The position numbers and the translations under genes were made by a program. A model generated the notes under the pieces. It saw only the letters and a program-made list of their open reading frames with translations, had not been told where the DNA came from and did no database searches. Shown in pieces: positions 1 to 7,026 of a DNA stretch of 8,469 nt. Every line of letters starts with the position of its first letter. Position 1 is the first letter of the stretch. This stretch comes from UBA6168 sp031426435. Its GTDB lineage: Bacteria > Bacteroidota > Bacteroidia > Chitinophagales > Saprospiraceae. Where the stretch lies: the NCBI GenBank assembly GCA_031426435.1, contig JANPLH010000164.1:1-8469 (forward strand), given 5' to 3'.

Positions 1-24
1 ACACTCACGTGTGGCTGCCGCTCG

Positions 25-62
25 AAAAAAACCTATATTTCTTGCCGATTGCGATCAGCAAG
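25..62 (-). terminator. Possible terminator of the secreted-protein gene
   Basis: Twelve bases past the stop codon, the minus strand can form a 9-bp stem (plus coordinates 41-49 with 54-62, one G-U pair) closed by a 4-base loop. A run of seven T on the minus strand (plus 25-31) follows 9 bases after the stem. The T run is not adjacent to the stem as in a canonical intrinsic terminator, so this is a weak call. Confidence 0.35.
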
Positions 63-73
63 CTGGTCAGTCA

Positions 74-3000
74 TCAATCCTTGCTAATCACCAGCTTTTG
101 CTCATACCTTTCTCCGCCTGCAATTACGCTGACGATGTAAAGACCGTTGCCGATGCCACCGAGGTCAATTTGTTCGTTGACGAAGCCAACCTTGCCGAAG
201 TCCTTGCGTAGCAACTGCTGGCCAAGTGCATTGTAAAGTTCGAAGACCACTGCTTGAGGCTCGGTGAGTTCCGCCAATTTGAACGTCACCTCGCTGCTTG
301 CCGGGTTGGGGGCAAGGCTGAAATCAAGCATCGCCTTCGTGTTGGGTATGGCGGTCGGTTTGGCCTTGTTGCTGTCGCCGTCAGGTGCGATGCCTGCGCC
401 TGCGTCGCATGCGGTGGCCACTTGCCCTTCGCTCCAGTAGGCGTTCACGCTCATCAGCGACTGGTTAAGGCCCGTACTATAAATAACCGACTGCCCGGTG
501 CTCAAGTTGACGTTACCACCAAGGAAGTAGTTGGTGAGGTCGAGCAGGCCGCCGACCGTGTAGTCGTACTGAAGCTCCTGTCCCTGTTGGTCAAATATGC
601 GCAAATAGCAGTTCTCGCCATTGGCGTCGCATGCGTAAATGCAAGGGTGCAACTCGATGCAGCCGAGGCTTTGATTGCGCACATTGGCCATCGTAAGTCC
701 GCTGTACTGCACATTGTAGCGCATGTTCAGCGTCAAGGCGATGGCATTGGCAGCCAGTGCGTTCTTCATGCCGCCCACGCCCATCGGGTTACAGCCATTG
801 GTGCAATCCACTTGGTGGCAATTCGACAATATGCCGGGGCCGCCCATGCCGGGCAGCAGGTCAACCACGCACTGCGCATCAGTAATCTTGATCGAACGGC
901 TACCGCCACCAATCAAAATGGGATTCGTGCCCAACAAAGTAGAAATGACTTGTAGGTCGGTCGTGGCTGCTGAAACCGAAGTGCCGGGCGCACCACCTGA
1001 AATGCCCCAATCACTGGAACGGAAAGATTCCAACGGTTGGCAAGCACCTGAGTAGGTCACTTCGCAAAGCGAAGCATATTCGTTGCCGCAATGGTCAGCG
1101 ATGCGGAAATAGTAAGTACGGCCAAACGTATAAACGCCATTGCCATCAGGGTCTGAGCATTCCCAAAGGTCGCTCCAGCTATCAAGTGTAACGATGACGT
1201 TGTCGCCATCGCAAACATCGAAATAGTTGCCAGCTTCGAGCAGTTCCTCCACTTTCGGCAGGAAGTCATAATCGGCAGGACAAGGCACGTCTTCGATGCA
1301 CTCCAAATTGGTGACGCTGACCGATACTGGACCTCCGACGCCTCCACCACTTGGGCAGGTACCAAGCGGACCTTCATTGTCATTGATGTAATAAGTGAAA
1401 TTCCATGGATGGCTGTGGCCGCCGCAGTCGGTATAGACGAAGCTATACTTGCGCCAGCCCGTGCAACCAGATGAAGCTATGTCTTGTGAAACATTGACCA
1501 ATTTGGCAGCAATTGGCAGGCCGCAATAATCGTAGAGCGTTTGCGGAAAAGGCTGAACGGCATAAGCCAAACAGGTCACATAGTTTTCCTCATCCAGGGG
1601 CGCAAAGAAATCACCATTGTACTCAAACAAGAAGGTCTGGCTCCAAGCTTTGGAATTGCCTTCGCAGTCGGTGTAAATCCACTCGTATTTCCGGCTTGCT
1701 TCGCAACCTTGCGCATTGGTCGTGCTGGTCACGGTCGGGCCAACAGGCGTCAGCGGATTGCCGCAGTTGTCGTTGACCGAAACTGGGATTGGCTCAAATG
1801 CATTCACTGGGCATTCCACCGCACCTACGATGCTAATCGGGATGATGAAGTCTTGGTACTCAACAGTGTAGGTAAAGCGCCATTGTGCTGTGTTGCCTTC
1901 GCAATCCGTGTAGGTGAAAGTATAAGTGCGGGTGCCCTCGCATATCGGCTTGGAAGTTTCGGTGCGCACGGGCGTCAGTACCTCGCCACAGTTGCTGGTC
2001 ACAACGGGTGGCACAGGCAACACATCTGTGTCATCAGGACAGTCAACCAAGGCCGACCCGTTCGGCGTAGCTATCGTAAACGGCTGGCGCTCTACCGTGA
2101 CCACATGATTCCAGAAGGTGATTTGGCCAAATCCGTTGTTGTAGGTCCAGGTATAGGTGCGGGTGCCCTCGCAGGTGATTGGGTTGGGCGCATTGACGAT
2201 GGTTGGCCCGGTTGGCGTCACGATAGAGCCGCAGTTGGTGATGACGGGAGGTGGTGCAGGTGGCTGCATGATTTGCGACGGGCAGGCCACCGTGGAGGCA
2301 CCTGGCGGTGGAACGGTGAAGGCACCATTCACTACCGTGAAGCTCCAAGTGCTGCAAGCTGTGTTGGGGCCGGCTGCGTTACGAGGAGCAATTCGCCAAA
2401 AATAGGTGCCCGGTGTAAGGGTGCCAGCGTTGTACGTAGTTGTTATAACATTTGCCACAAATGGCGGAACTGCGGTCGTGCCAAAGTAAACATCATAGCT
2501 GGTAGCTCCTGCCGAAGCGGGCCAGCTTAAATTCGTCGCCACGGGACACAAGTTCGCCTGCCCGTTCGTCGGGCTGGTGGGCAGCGCCACGCATGGCGGC
2601 ACACAGATAGCTACGGTGAAAGTCCAGTTACTGCAACTTATGTTAGGCCCAGTGCTGTTGCGAGGAGCAATCCGCCAAAAATAAGTACCGGGAGCCAAGG
2701 TACCAGCGTTGTAGTTAGTGGTTATAACATTTGCCACAAATGGCGGGACGGCAGTTGTACCAAAGTAAACATCATAGCTGGTTGCACCTGCCGAAGCGGG
2801 CCAACTCAAATTCGTCGCCCCGGGACACAAATTCGCTTGCCCGTTGGTCGGGCTGGTGGGCAGCACAATGCACGGCGGTGGGCCTGCACAGGTAACGTTG
2901 AGCGTGAAGTTGCCTGTTGCTGCACCAAAACCATGCACCAGCACCAGGTACGGCAGACCGGGAGTGCTAATAAAGGTGACCTCAGAGGCCAAGCCGCAGA

Positions 3001-3736
3001 AGTCGTCGTTGCCAACGACGCAGGTTATTCCCCCGGTGCAGGTACCGGAAAACACCGTTAATTTAGAATCATAATTTGTGCCGCCACAGAGGCTGATGAT
3101 GGTGCTGCCGCCCGTGCCTATGTATGAGTACCACACGCCAGGGGCAGTGTTTGAATTACCACAGCCACTTGCGCCGTCAAGGTTGGCACCCGTGGTGGTG
3201 CCCACTATCGTCTGGCCGCAGGTGATTAGGATGGCATTGGCGCAAGCGTCGTTGGCGGGGCCGACTGGCGCACAGGTCACGTTCAAGGTGAAGTTCCCCG
3301 TTGAGCCCCCAAAGCCGTGTACGCGGATGCGGTAAACTACGCCGAGCGAGGAAGTCCAGGTCATCTGCGACTGCAGGCCGCAGAAGTCGTCGTTGCAGCC
3401 GCCGATGTTGGTCAAAGCGCCACAAGCGCCCGTGTAAACATCGAGCTTGGAGTCGTAGTTGGTGCCCCCGCCGCAGAGGCTGGCCGTGATGTCGCCGCCC
3501 GTGCCGGTGATGGTGTACCAAACGTCGGCGGCCACCGACCCGCCCGTACAACTGGCAGCTGGGCCGTCAAGTGTCGCCGTTGTCGTGCTGCCACTGGCCG
3601 AGCCGCCGCAGGCGATGGGGGTTGCGTTGGCGCAGTTGTCGTTGGCCTGGGCCAAAGCTAAGCTTGGCAATAGCAAGCTCAACAACAAAACAAGCACATG
3701 GATTTGGATAGTTTTCAACAGTAATTTGGATTTCAT
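74..3736 (-). CDS. Large secreted multidomain protein with T9SS C-terminal sorting domain
   Basis: A 1220-residue exported protein, presumably secreted through the outer membrane by the type IX system and retained on the surface or released. Seen: basic N-terminus and hydrophobic segment (residues 1-29, Ala-Leu-Ala before a probable cleavage site); two PPC-like domains (about 32-155 and 161-283, each with NYDSKL and NDDFCGL motifs and ending in GNFTLNVTC); two fibronectin-III-like modules (about 288-376 and 381-468); four HYR/Ig-like modules of about 80 residues (472-787) with recurring VxCP, CG and CEGTRTYT-type motifs; an unassigned Cys-rich region (about 790-1130); and a C-terminal domain (about 1137-1220) with APNP, YNALGQ, GLYIVSV and KLVI, typical of Por-secretion tails. 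The many cysteines suit disulfides outside the cytoplasm. No catalytic domain is recognisable, so an adhesive or structural role is inference. The ATG at 3736 is chosen because it begins the signal peptide. It is divergent from mutS2 and has no operon partner in the window. Confidence 0.93.
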   Translation of the reverse strand: MKSKLLLKTIQIHVLVLLLSLLLPSLALAQANDNCANATPIACGGSASGSTTTATLDGPAASCTGGSVAADVWYTITGTGGDITASLCGGGTNYDSKLDVYTGACGALTNIGGCNDDFCGLQSQMTWTSSLGVVYRIRVHGFGGSTGNFTLNVTCAPVGPANDACANAILITCGQTIVGTTTGANLDGASGCGNSNTAPGVWYSYIGTGGSTIISLCGGTNYDSKLTVFSGTCTGGITCVVGNDDFCGLASEVTFISTPGLPYLVLVHGFGAATGNFTLNVTCAGPPPCIVLPTSPTNGQANLCPGATNLSWPASAGATSYDVYFGTTAVPPFVANVITTNYNAGTLAPGTYFWRIAPRNSTGPNISCSNWTFTVAICVPPCVALPTSPTNGQANLCPVATNLSWPASAGATSYDVYFGTTAVPPFVANVITTTYNAGTLTPGTYFWRIAPRNAAGPNTACSTWSFTVVNGAFTVPPPGASTVACPSQIMQPPAPPPVITNCGSIVTPTGPTIVNAPNPITCEGTRTYTWTYNNGFGQITFWNHVVTVERQPFTIATPNGSALVDCPDDTDVLPVPPVVTSNCGEVLTPVRTETSKPICEGTRTYTFTYTDCEGNTAQWRFTYTVEYQDFIIPISIVGAVECPVNAFEPIPVSVNDNCGNPLTPVGPTVTSTTNAQGCEASRKYEWIYTDCEGNSKAWSQTFLFEYNGDFFAPLDEENYVTCLAYAVQPFPQTLYDYCGLPIAAKLVNVSQDIASSGCTGWRKYSFVYTDCGGHSHPWNFTYYINDNEGPLGTCPSGGGVGGPVSVSVTNLECIEDVPCPADYDFLPKVEELLEAGNYFDVCDGDNVIVTLDSWSDLWECSDPDGNGVYTFGRTYYFRIADHCGNEYASLCEVTYSGACQPLESFRSSDWGISGGAPGTSVSAATTDLQVISTLLGTNPILIGGGSRSIKITDAQCVVDLLPGMGGPGILSNCHQVDCTNGCNPMGVGGMKNALAANAIALTLNMRYNVQYSGLTMANVRNQSLGCIELHPCIYACDANGENCYLRIFDQQGQELQYDYTVGGLLDLTNYFLGGNVNLSTGQSVIYSTGLNQSLMSVNAYWSEGQVATACDAGAGIAPDGDSNKAKPTAIPNTKAMLDFSLAPNPASSEVTFKLAELTEPQAVVFELYNALGQQLLRKDFGKVGFVNEQIDLGGIGNGLYIVSVIAGGERYEQKLVISKD
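77..328 (-). other. T9SS C-terminal sorting domain (type A-like) coding segment
   Basis: This encodes residues about 1137-1220 of the secreted protein. It carries the usual landmarks of the Por_Secre_tail family in order: an APNP turn near the start (1142-1145), a YNALGQ strand (1168-1173), GLYIVSV (1198-1204) and a terminal KLVI strand followed by Ser-Lys-Asp. In this family the domain directs the folded protein through the type IX translocon and is usually removed, often with attachment to anionic lipopolysaccharide. That fate is family knowledge and is not visible here. Confidence 0.9.
347..1369 (-). other. Unassigned Cys-rich region of the secreted protein
   Basis: Residues about 790-1130. 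The first part (about 800-900) has spaced Cys and a CGNEYASLCEVTYSG stretch that resembles a degenerate HYR-like module. The rest contains ITDAQCVVDLLPG (951-963) and ALAANAIALTLNMRYN (993-1008). From memory, similar strings (an AQC-x-LPG motif, then a QTIALALNLR-like motif) recur before the sorting domain in other Bacteroidota T9SS cargo proteins, so this may be a lineage-specific module. I cannot name a function. Confidence 0.5.
1376..2323 (-). repeat. Four tandem HYR/Ig-like modules
   Basis: Residues about 472-787 contain four diverged copies of an about 80-residue unit. Each copy opens with an F-x-x-P-type strand and a Val/Thr-x-Cys motif, has a central Asn/Tyr-x-Cys-Gly, then a Cys-x-x-x-Arg-x-Tyr-x-x-x-Tyr stretch (CEGTRTYTWTY, CEGTRTYTFTY, CEASRKYEWIY, CTGWRKYSFVY) and ends in an aromatic-rich strand. 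Copies two to four also share YTDCEGN or YTDCGGH. This is the pattern of extracellular beta-sandwich spacer domains that project a surface protein. The copies are diverged, so the amplification is old compared with the fibronectin-like pair. Confidence 0.65.
2333..2875 (-). repeat. Tandem duplication of a fibronectin-III-like module (279-base period)
   Basis: Residues about 288-376 and 381-468 are two copies of one module, offset by 93 residues. Both contain LPTSPTNGQANLCP, then NLSWPASAGATSYDVYFGT, then GTYFWRIAPRN. The DNA is also nearly identical over long stretches: compare 2440-2536 with 2719-2815, including silent third positions. The high nucleotide identity suggests a recent duplication or ongoing gene conversion. 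The period is a multiple of three, so copy-number change would keep the frame. Confidence 0.85.
2888..3643 (-). repeat. Two tandem PPC-like domains
   Basis: Residues about 32-155 and 161-283 are paralogous modules. Both start with Asn-Asp-x-Cys-Ala-Asn-Ala, contain a VWY strand, NYDSKL, NDDFCGL and HGFG, and end in TGNFTLNVTC. The layout matches the bacterial pre-peptidase C-terminal (PPC) type beta-sandwich found next to signal peptides or sorting domains in secreted proteins. The copies are about 128 residues apart (NDDFCGL to NDDFCGL) and clearly more diverged than the fibronectin-like pair. Confidence 0.65.
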
Positions 3737-3942
3737 AAGCAGAGAATTTAAAGTTGGTAAAAGGTGTTTTCACTGTTGGTTGGGCATTTTCATCAGCAAC
3801 GGGGATGCTGCAAGGCGTGTTTACTCAAAATACCTTGCATTGCTAAAATTCAAATACCCAGAACAACCAATGATAAGCACAGTATTGATTGTTTTCAAAA
3901 TTGAATATTCTTGTGTGTGAATGGGCAAATAAGATGACATCA

Positions 3943-3956
3943 GCGCAAGTTTGCGC
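3943..3956. promoter_or_regulatory. Palindrome GCGCAAGTTTGCGC, operator candidate
   Basis: Six-base arms GCGCAA and TTGCGC separated by GT form a dyad in AT-rich surroundings between two divergent genes. This is a typical size and location for a dimeric regulator site. No regulator is encoded in the window and the motif is not one I can assign. Confidence 0.3.
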
Positions 3957-4188
3957 CGTTCATATTGCAATTTGGTTTACCCCGAAGAAAGCTTTCTGGA
4001 AAATGATGAGCAGTTCTGAGTGTCAAATGTAACGATCCCTTCTATTTTTTCATCTTCTTGTGATTCTTTTTGATAGAAATTTTTCCAAAATAGCGCCAGC
4101 TTGCCCTACTTTTCTGCCAACCAATAGGCCAAGAAAATGAAAACCGCTCCTTCGGGAACTATACCTACTCCCCTTTGTTCCAATCCCG

Positions 4189-4196
4189 TAATTTTG
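4189..4196 (+). promoter_or_regulatory. Bacteroidota-type -7 box of mutS2
   Basis: TAATTTTG matches the TAnnTTTG -7 consensus of the Bacteroidota primary sigma factor. A TTTG lies at 4174-4177, but the 11-base gap is shorter than the usual 17-23, so the -33 element is poor. Transcription would start near 4202-4204, at the foot of the hairpin and about 90 bases before the ATG at 4293. This argues against translation from the upstream in-frame ATG at 4137, which would lie outside the transcript. Confidence 0.5.
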
Positions 4197-4202
4197 CGAG
4201 CG

Positions 4203-4283
4203 AGGTTTAGGAGGTTTAGCAGGTTAAGGAGGTTTAGAGGGCCCCCAATTAAACCTGCTAAACCTGCTAAACCACCTAAACCT
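4203..4283. repeat. Large hairpin built from 9-base tandem repeats in the mutS2 leader
   Basis: The left arm (4203-4236) is about four tandem copies of a 9-mer of the form (G/C)AGGTTTAG. The right arm (4250-4283) is about four copies of its reverse complement, of the form TAAACCTGC. The arms pair at 31 of 34 positions around a 13-base loop containing GGGCCC. It ends 9 bases before the mutS2 ATG. In RNA it would be a very stable stem at the start of the leader, possibly affecting mRNA stability or translation. Alternatively it is a dispersed repeat that happened to insert here. Confidence 0.85.
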
Positions 4284-4292
4284 AAAGTTTAC

Positions 4293-6689
4293 ATGCGCCT
4301 TGAGCCAAACAACCTCCTCGAAAAACTGGAGTTCGACAAAATAATCGCCCTGTTAGACAAAGAATGCCTCGGTGCACTGGGCCGGGAGGCCATCCACCAT
4401 CTGCCATTTTTGACAGACCTGGAAACCATTGAGCGAAAGCTCAAAGAAGTGAACGAGTACAAACTTTCCCTTTCCAAAAACGACCACTTTCCGCTGTCGC
4501 AATACGAAGACCTGGCCGACGACCTCAAGATGCTCGACATCGAAGGCTATGTGCTGCCGCAAGACGGTTTTGTGCGAATCAACGCCGTGCTGGTCATTTT
4601 CGGCGGCATCTTCCGCTTCTTCACCCCCGACCGACAGAAGGTTTATCCCAGCCTCTACAACACTATCCGGCCTGTCCACTTCGACCCGGCACTGCACACG
4701 GCCATTGGCAAAGTCTTCGATGAAAACGGCGACATCCGCCCCGATGCCTCCCCTGCCCTACAGACCATCCGCCGGGAAATCGGTAGCAAGCAGCGGGAAC
4801 TCGACAAGGTGTTTCGCACCCTCATCAACAGCTATCGCAACTCCGGCTGGCTGACCGACAACGTGGAATCCATTCGGAACAACCGACGGGTACTCTCCGT
4901 GCCCGTGGAGCACAAGCGCAAAATCCGGGGCATCATCCATGACGAAAGCGCCACGGGGCGCACGGCCTTCATCGAGCCGGAACCCGTCATCGAAATCAAC
5001 AACGACATCTTCGACCTGGAGCAGGACGAGAAGCGGGAAATCTGGCGGATACTGAAAGAACTGAGCGACACGCTGCGGCCCTACACGCCCGTCATGCGCT
5101 CCTATCTGACCTTGATTGTTCAATATGATGTGATAATGACCAAGGCACGGCTGGCTTACCAGATGAACGCCGTGATGCCCAAGTTGACGCAAAACCCGTC
5201 CTTCGGCACGGAGATGGGCAAGCACCCGCTGCTCTATTTGAAGAACAAAAAAATCGGGCGGGAAACCGTGCCGTTCGACCTGAAACTGCACGGCGAGAAT
5301 CGCATCATCGTGCTATCCGGCCCCAACGCCGGGGGCAAATCCATCCTGATGAAATCGGTGGGCTTGCAGCAACTGATGATGCAAAGCGGGATGCTCGTAC
5401 CAATGGATGAAATCAGTGAGATGGGCATCTTCGAGAACATCTTCGCCGACATCGGCGACTCCCAATCGCTGGAAGACGACCTTTCGACCTATTCCAGCCG
5501 ATTGGTTTATATGCGCAATTTCCTCGAACACGCCGATGGCAAAACCCTTGTCCTCATTGACGAATTCGGCTCCGGCACTGACCCGAAGATGGGGGGCGCC
5601 ATTGCGGAAGCGATACTAAAAGAACTCAACGAGCGCAAAGCCTACGGCGTCATCACCACGCACTATTCCAACCTCAAGATGTTTGCATTCAAGACGCCAG
5701 GCATCCTCAACGGCTCCATGCTTTTCGACCAGGCGCACCTCGCCCCCACGTACATGTTCAAGGCCGGGCGGCCCGGCAGCAGCTATGCTTTTGAGATTGC
5801 GCAGAAAAGCGGCCTGAGCAAACAGGTTCTCGCATACGCCCGCCAGCGCACCGGAAAGAACGAGACCGCCGTGGACGATCTGCTTATTGATTTGCAGCGT
5901 GAAAAAAAGGAGGTCGAAGACAAACTCCTCGAACTGACCATCACACAGAACAAGCTCGATAAGCTGATGAAGAGCTATGACGAGCTGCACCGTGACCTCG
6001 AATACCGCCGCAAGAAGTTCCAACTCGAAGCCAAGGAAAAGAACCTGCAAGCTGTGGTGCGGGACACCCGGGAAATGGAAAAGCTGGTGCGGGAAATCCG
6101 GGAGCAACAGAACCTCGAAATGGCCAAGGTGTTGGCCGAAAAAGTGCGGACAGAACGGGAGGAAGCCGAGCAAGCCGTCATCCAATTGGAGGAACAGATT
6201 TACAAAGAAGCGCCCCTTTCACAGTTCAAAAAGGCCAAAAGCGGTGACCTGCAAGTAGGCGACCTTGTGCGCATGAAAAGCGGCGGCTCCAGCGGCACCA
6301 TCGAGGCCATTGACAAGACGAAAGCCATCGTGCAGATGGGACCGATGCGCCTCACCGTGAAGCTGCGTGACCTCGAACATGCCCGTGAAGAACTCAACGT
6401 GCAGAAGCAAAAAAGTATCAGCGTGGACACCTTGAACCAGTTCAACGCCTTCGAGAACAAGCTCGACATCCGGGGCCTGACGCCCGACGAAGCCCTACGG
6501 CGGGTGGAGGAGTTCATGGACCGGGCACTCATGAACAGTTCCAGTCAATTGCGCATCGTACATGGACGTGGTACTGGGGTGCTGCGCAATACGGTGAAGA
6601 ACAAAATCCGGGAATATCGGGAGGTAAAGCAATCGTACCATCCAGCGAGCGATGAAGGGGGGGATGGGGTGACGGTGGTGGAACTTTGA
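4293..6689 (+). CDS. mutS2: Endonuclease MutS2 (MutS-family ATPase with Smr domain)
   Basis: A 798-residue protein of normal MutS2 length. Order: clamp/lever helical core without the mismatch-reading domain I of MutS; ATPase with Walker A GPNAGGKS (343-350), Walker B LVLIDE (419-424) followed by FGSGTDP, and an H-loop TTHYSN; a long charged coiled coil (about 535-636); a KOW-like segment with QVGDLVRMKSGG; and a C-terminal Smr domain with LDIRG (724-728) and HGRGTG (757-762). In other bacteria MutS2 is described as suppressing homologous recombination through Smr nuclease action on branched DNA, and in Bacillus as acting on collided ribosomes; which applies here is unknown. It acts in the cytoplasm. 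The start at 4293 is chosen because MRLEPNNLLEKLEF is the family-like N-terminus. An upstream in-frame ATG (4137) would add 52 residues encoded by the repeat hairpin and lies before the -7 box. All key motifs are intact. Confidence 0.95.
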   Translation: MRLEPNNLLEKLEFDKIIALLDKECLGALGREAIHHLPFLTDLETIERKLKEVNEYKLSLSKNDHFPLSQYEDLADDLKMLDIEGYVLPQDGFVRINAVLVIFGGIFRFFTPDRQKVYPSLYNTIRPVHFDPALHTAIGKVFDENGDIRPDASPALQTIRREIGSKQRELDKVFRTLINSYRNSGWLTDNVESIRNNRRVLSVPVEHKRKIRGIIHDESATGRTAFIEPEPVIEINNDIFDLEQDEKREIWRILKELSDTLRPYTPVMRSYLTLIVQYDVIMTKARLAYQMNAVMPKLTQNPSFGTEMGKHPLLYLKNKKIGRETVPFDLKLHGENRIIVLSGPNAGGKSILMKSVGLQQLMMQSGMLVPMDEISEMGIFENIFADIGDSQSLEDDLSTYSSRLVYMRNFLEHADGKTLVLIDEFGSGTDPKMGGAIAEAILKELNERKAYGVITTHYSNLKMFAFKTPGILNGSMLFDQAHLAPTYMFKAGRPGSSYAFEIAQKSGLSKQVLAYARQRTGKNETAVDDLLIDLQREKKEVEDKLLELTITQNKLDKLMKSYDELHRDLEYRRKKFQLEAKEKNLQAVVRDTREMEKLVREIREQQNLEMAKVLAEKVRTEREEAEQAVIQLEEQIYKEAPLSQFKKAKSGDLQVGDLVRMKSGGSSGTIEAIDKTKAIVQMGPMRLTVKLRDLEHAREELNVQKQKSISVDTLNQFNAFENKLDIRGLTPDEALRRVEEFMDRALMNSSSQLRIVHGRGTGVLRNTVKNKIREYREVKQSYHPASDEGGDGVTVVEL

Positions 6690-6717
6690 GCGGGTGAGAG
6701 AAGTGAGCGGGTGAGAG
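6687..6717 (+). repeat. 14-base direct repeat at the mutS2 stop codon
   Basis: TGAGCGGGTGAGAG occurs at 6687-6700 and again at 6704-6717, a period of 17. The first copy supplies the mutS2 TGA stop. Only two copies are present, so it is a short tandem duplication rather than an array. Confidence 0.6.
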
Positions 6718-6745
6718 GGAGTGGCTGCGATTTCAAGAAATCTTT

Positions 6746-6753
6746 TAACTTTG
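6746..6753 (+). promoter_or_regulatory. -7 box of the small gene at 6768
   Basis: TAACTTTG is an exact TAnnTTTG match, followed by an A-rich run and the ATG 14 bases after the box. No clear TTTG lies at the expected -33 position. It suggests that the small gene, and perhaps the toxin-antitoxin pair behind it, has its own promoter rather than relying on mutS2 readthrough. Confidence 0.5.
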
Positions 6754-6767
6754 AAAAAAAAATCACA

Positions 6768-6980
6768 ATGGGCCTAAATCCTGTACAATATCACTTATTG
6801 GAATTGTTCTCAAAGCGCATGACAGAAAAGGAACTGCTCGAAATCAAGCAGCTTTTGGTCAATTATTACCAGCAAAAAGTGGATGGGGAGGTGAATGATT
6901 TTTGGAAGCTAAAAGGTTATTCCAAAGATTCATTCAACCAAGCGACAGAGAACTTGCATTTGAGAAGAATATCTATCTAA
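6768..6980 (+). CDS. Small conserved-type protein of unknown function (70 aa)
   Basis: A 70-residue cytoplasmic, helical, charged protein starting MGLNPVQYHLLELFS, with MTEKELLEIKQLLVNYYQQK (22-41) and a C-terminus containing HLRR. From memory it resembles a family of short Bacteroidota proteins with an EIK-x-LL-x-x-YY-x-x-KVD core and an ending like THLRTPY. Those are often annotated hypothetical and sometimes found near PIN-type toxins. The ending here (HLRRISI) departs from the remembered motif. The ATG at 6768 fits the family N-terminus and the TAACTTTG box just upstream; an upstream GTG-initiated extension (6711) would run through the promoter. It lies 46 bases before the DUF433 gene, so co-transcription is possible. 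Function unknown; antitoxin-like is a guess. Confidence 0.75.
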   Translation: MGLNPVQYHLLELFSKRMTEKELLEIKQLLVNYYQQKVDGEVNDFWKLKGYSKDSFNQATENLHLRRISI

Positions 6981-7026
6981 AACGACACCTAAACTTAAAT
7001 GCATATCCACTAAAAAAAGGAACCAC

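Larger units (their letters stand above)
3737..4292. other. Divergent intergenic region between the secreted-protein gene and mutS2
   Basis: This 556-base AT-richer stretch has no credible gene. It holds a 14-base palindrome (3943-3956), a 7-bp inverted repeat (3809-3815 with 3833-3839), a 12-base palindrome AGAAAGCTTTCT (3986-3997), a TAATTTTG -7 box for mutS2 (4189-4196) and the repeat-built hairpin (4203-4283). Both flanking genes must be transcribed from here. I see no full-consensus TAnnTTTG box on the minus strand for the secreted-protein gene. Open frames crossing this stretch are compositionally unlike genes and show no recognisable protein. Confidence 0.7.

Noticed and set aside
1541..2530. 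329-residue open frame on the plus strand
   Set aside because: It lies wholly antisense to the secreted-protein gene, with low-complexity Arg/Gly/His-rich composition and no recognisable domain; it reflects the GC-rich codon pattern of the true gene.
3809..3839. TGCAAGG / CCTTGCA inverted repeat upstream of the secreted-protein gene
   Set aside because: Seven-base arms with a 17-base loop are within chance expectation and it lacks a T tract or link to a promoter box.
3459..3920. 153-residue plus-strand open frame running out of the secreted gene into the intergenic region
   Set aside because: The first half is antisense to the signal peptide and PPC-like coding region and the rest is AT-rich non-coding sequence; no start signal or homology is recognisable.
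3986..3997. AGAAAGCTTTCT 12-base palindrome
   Set aside because: It is a single AT-rich palindrome with no second copy or promoter nearby; such sites arise by chance in this composition.
4137..4292. 52-residue N-terminal extension of MutS2 from the upstream ATG
   Set aside because: It is encoded largely by the 9-base repeat hairpin, has no MutS2-like sequence, and begins upstream of the likely -7 box at 4189-4196.
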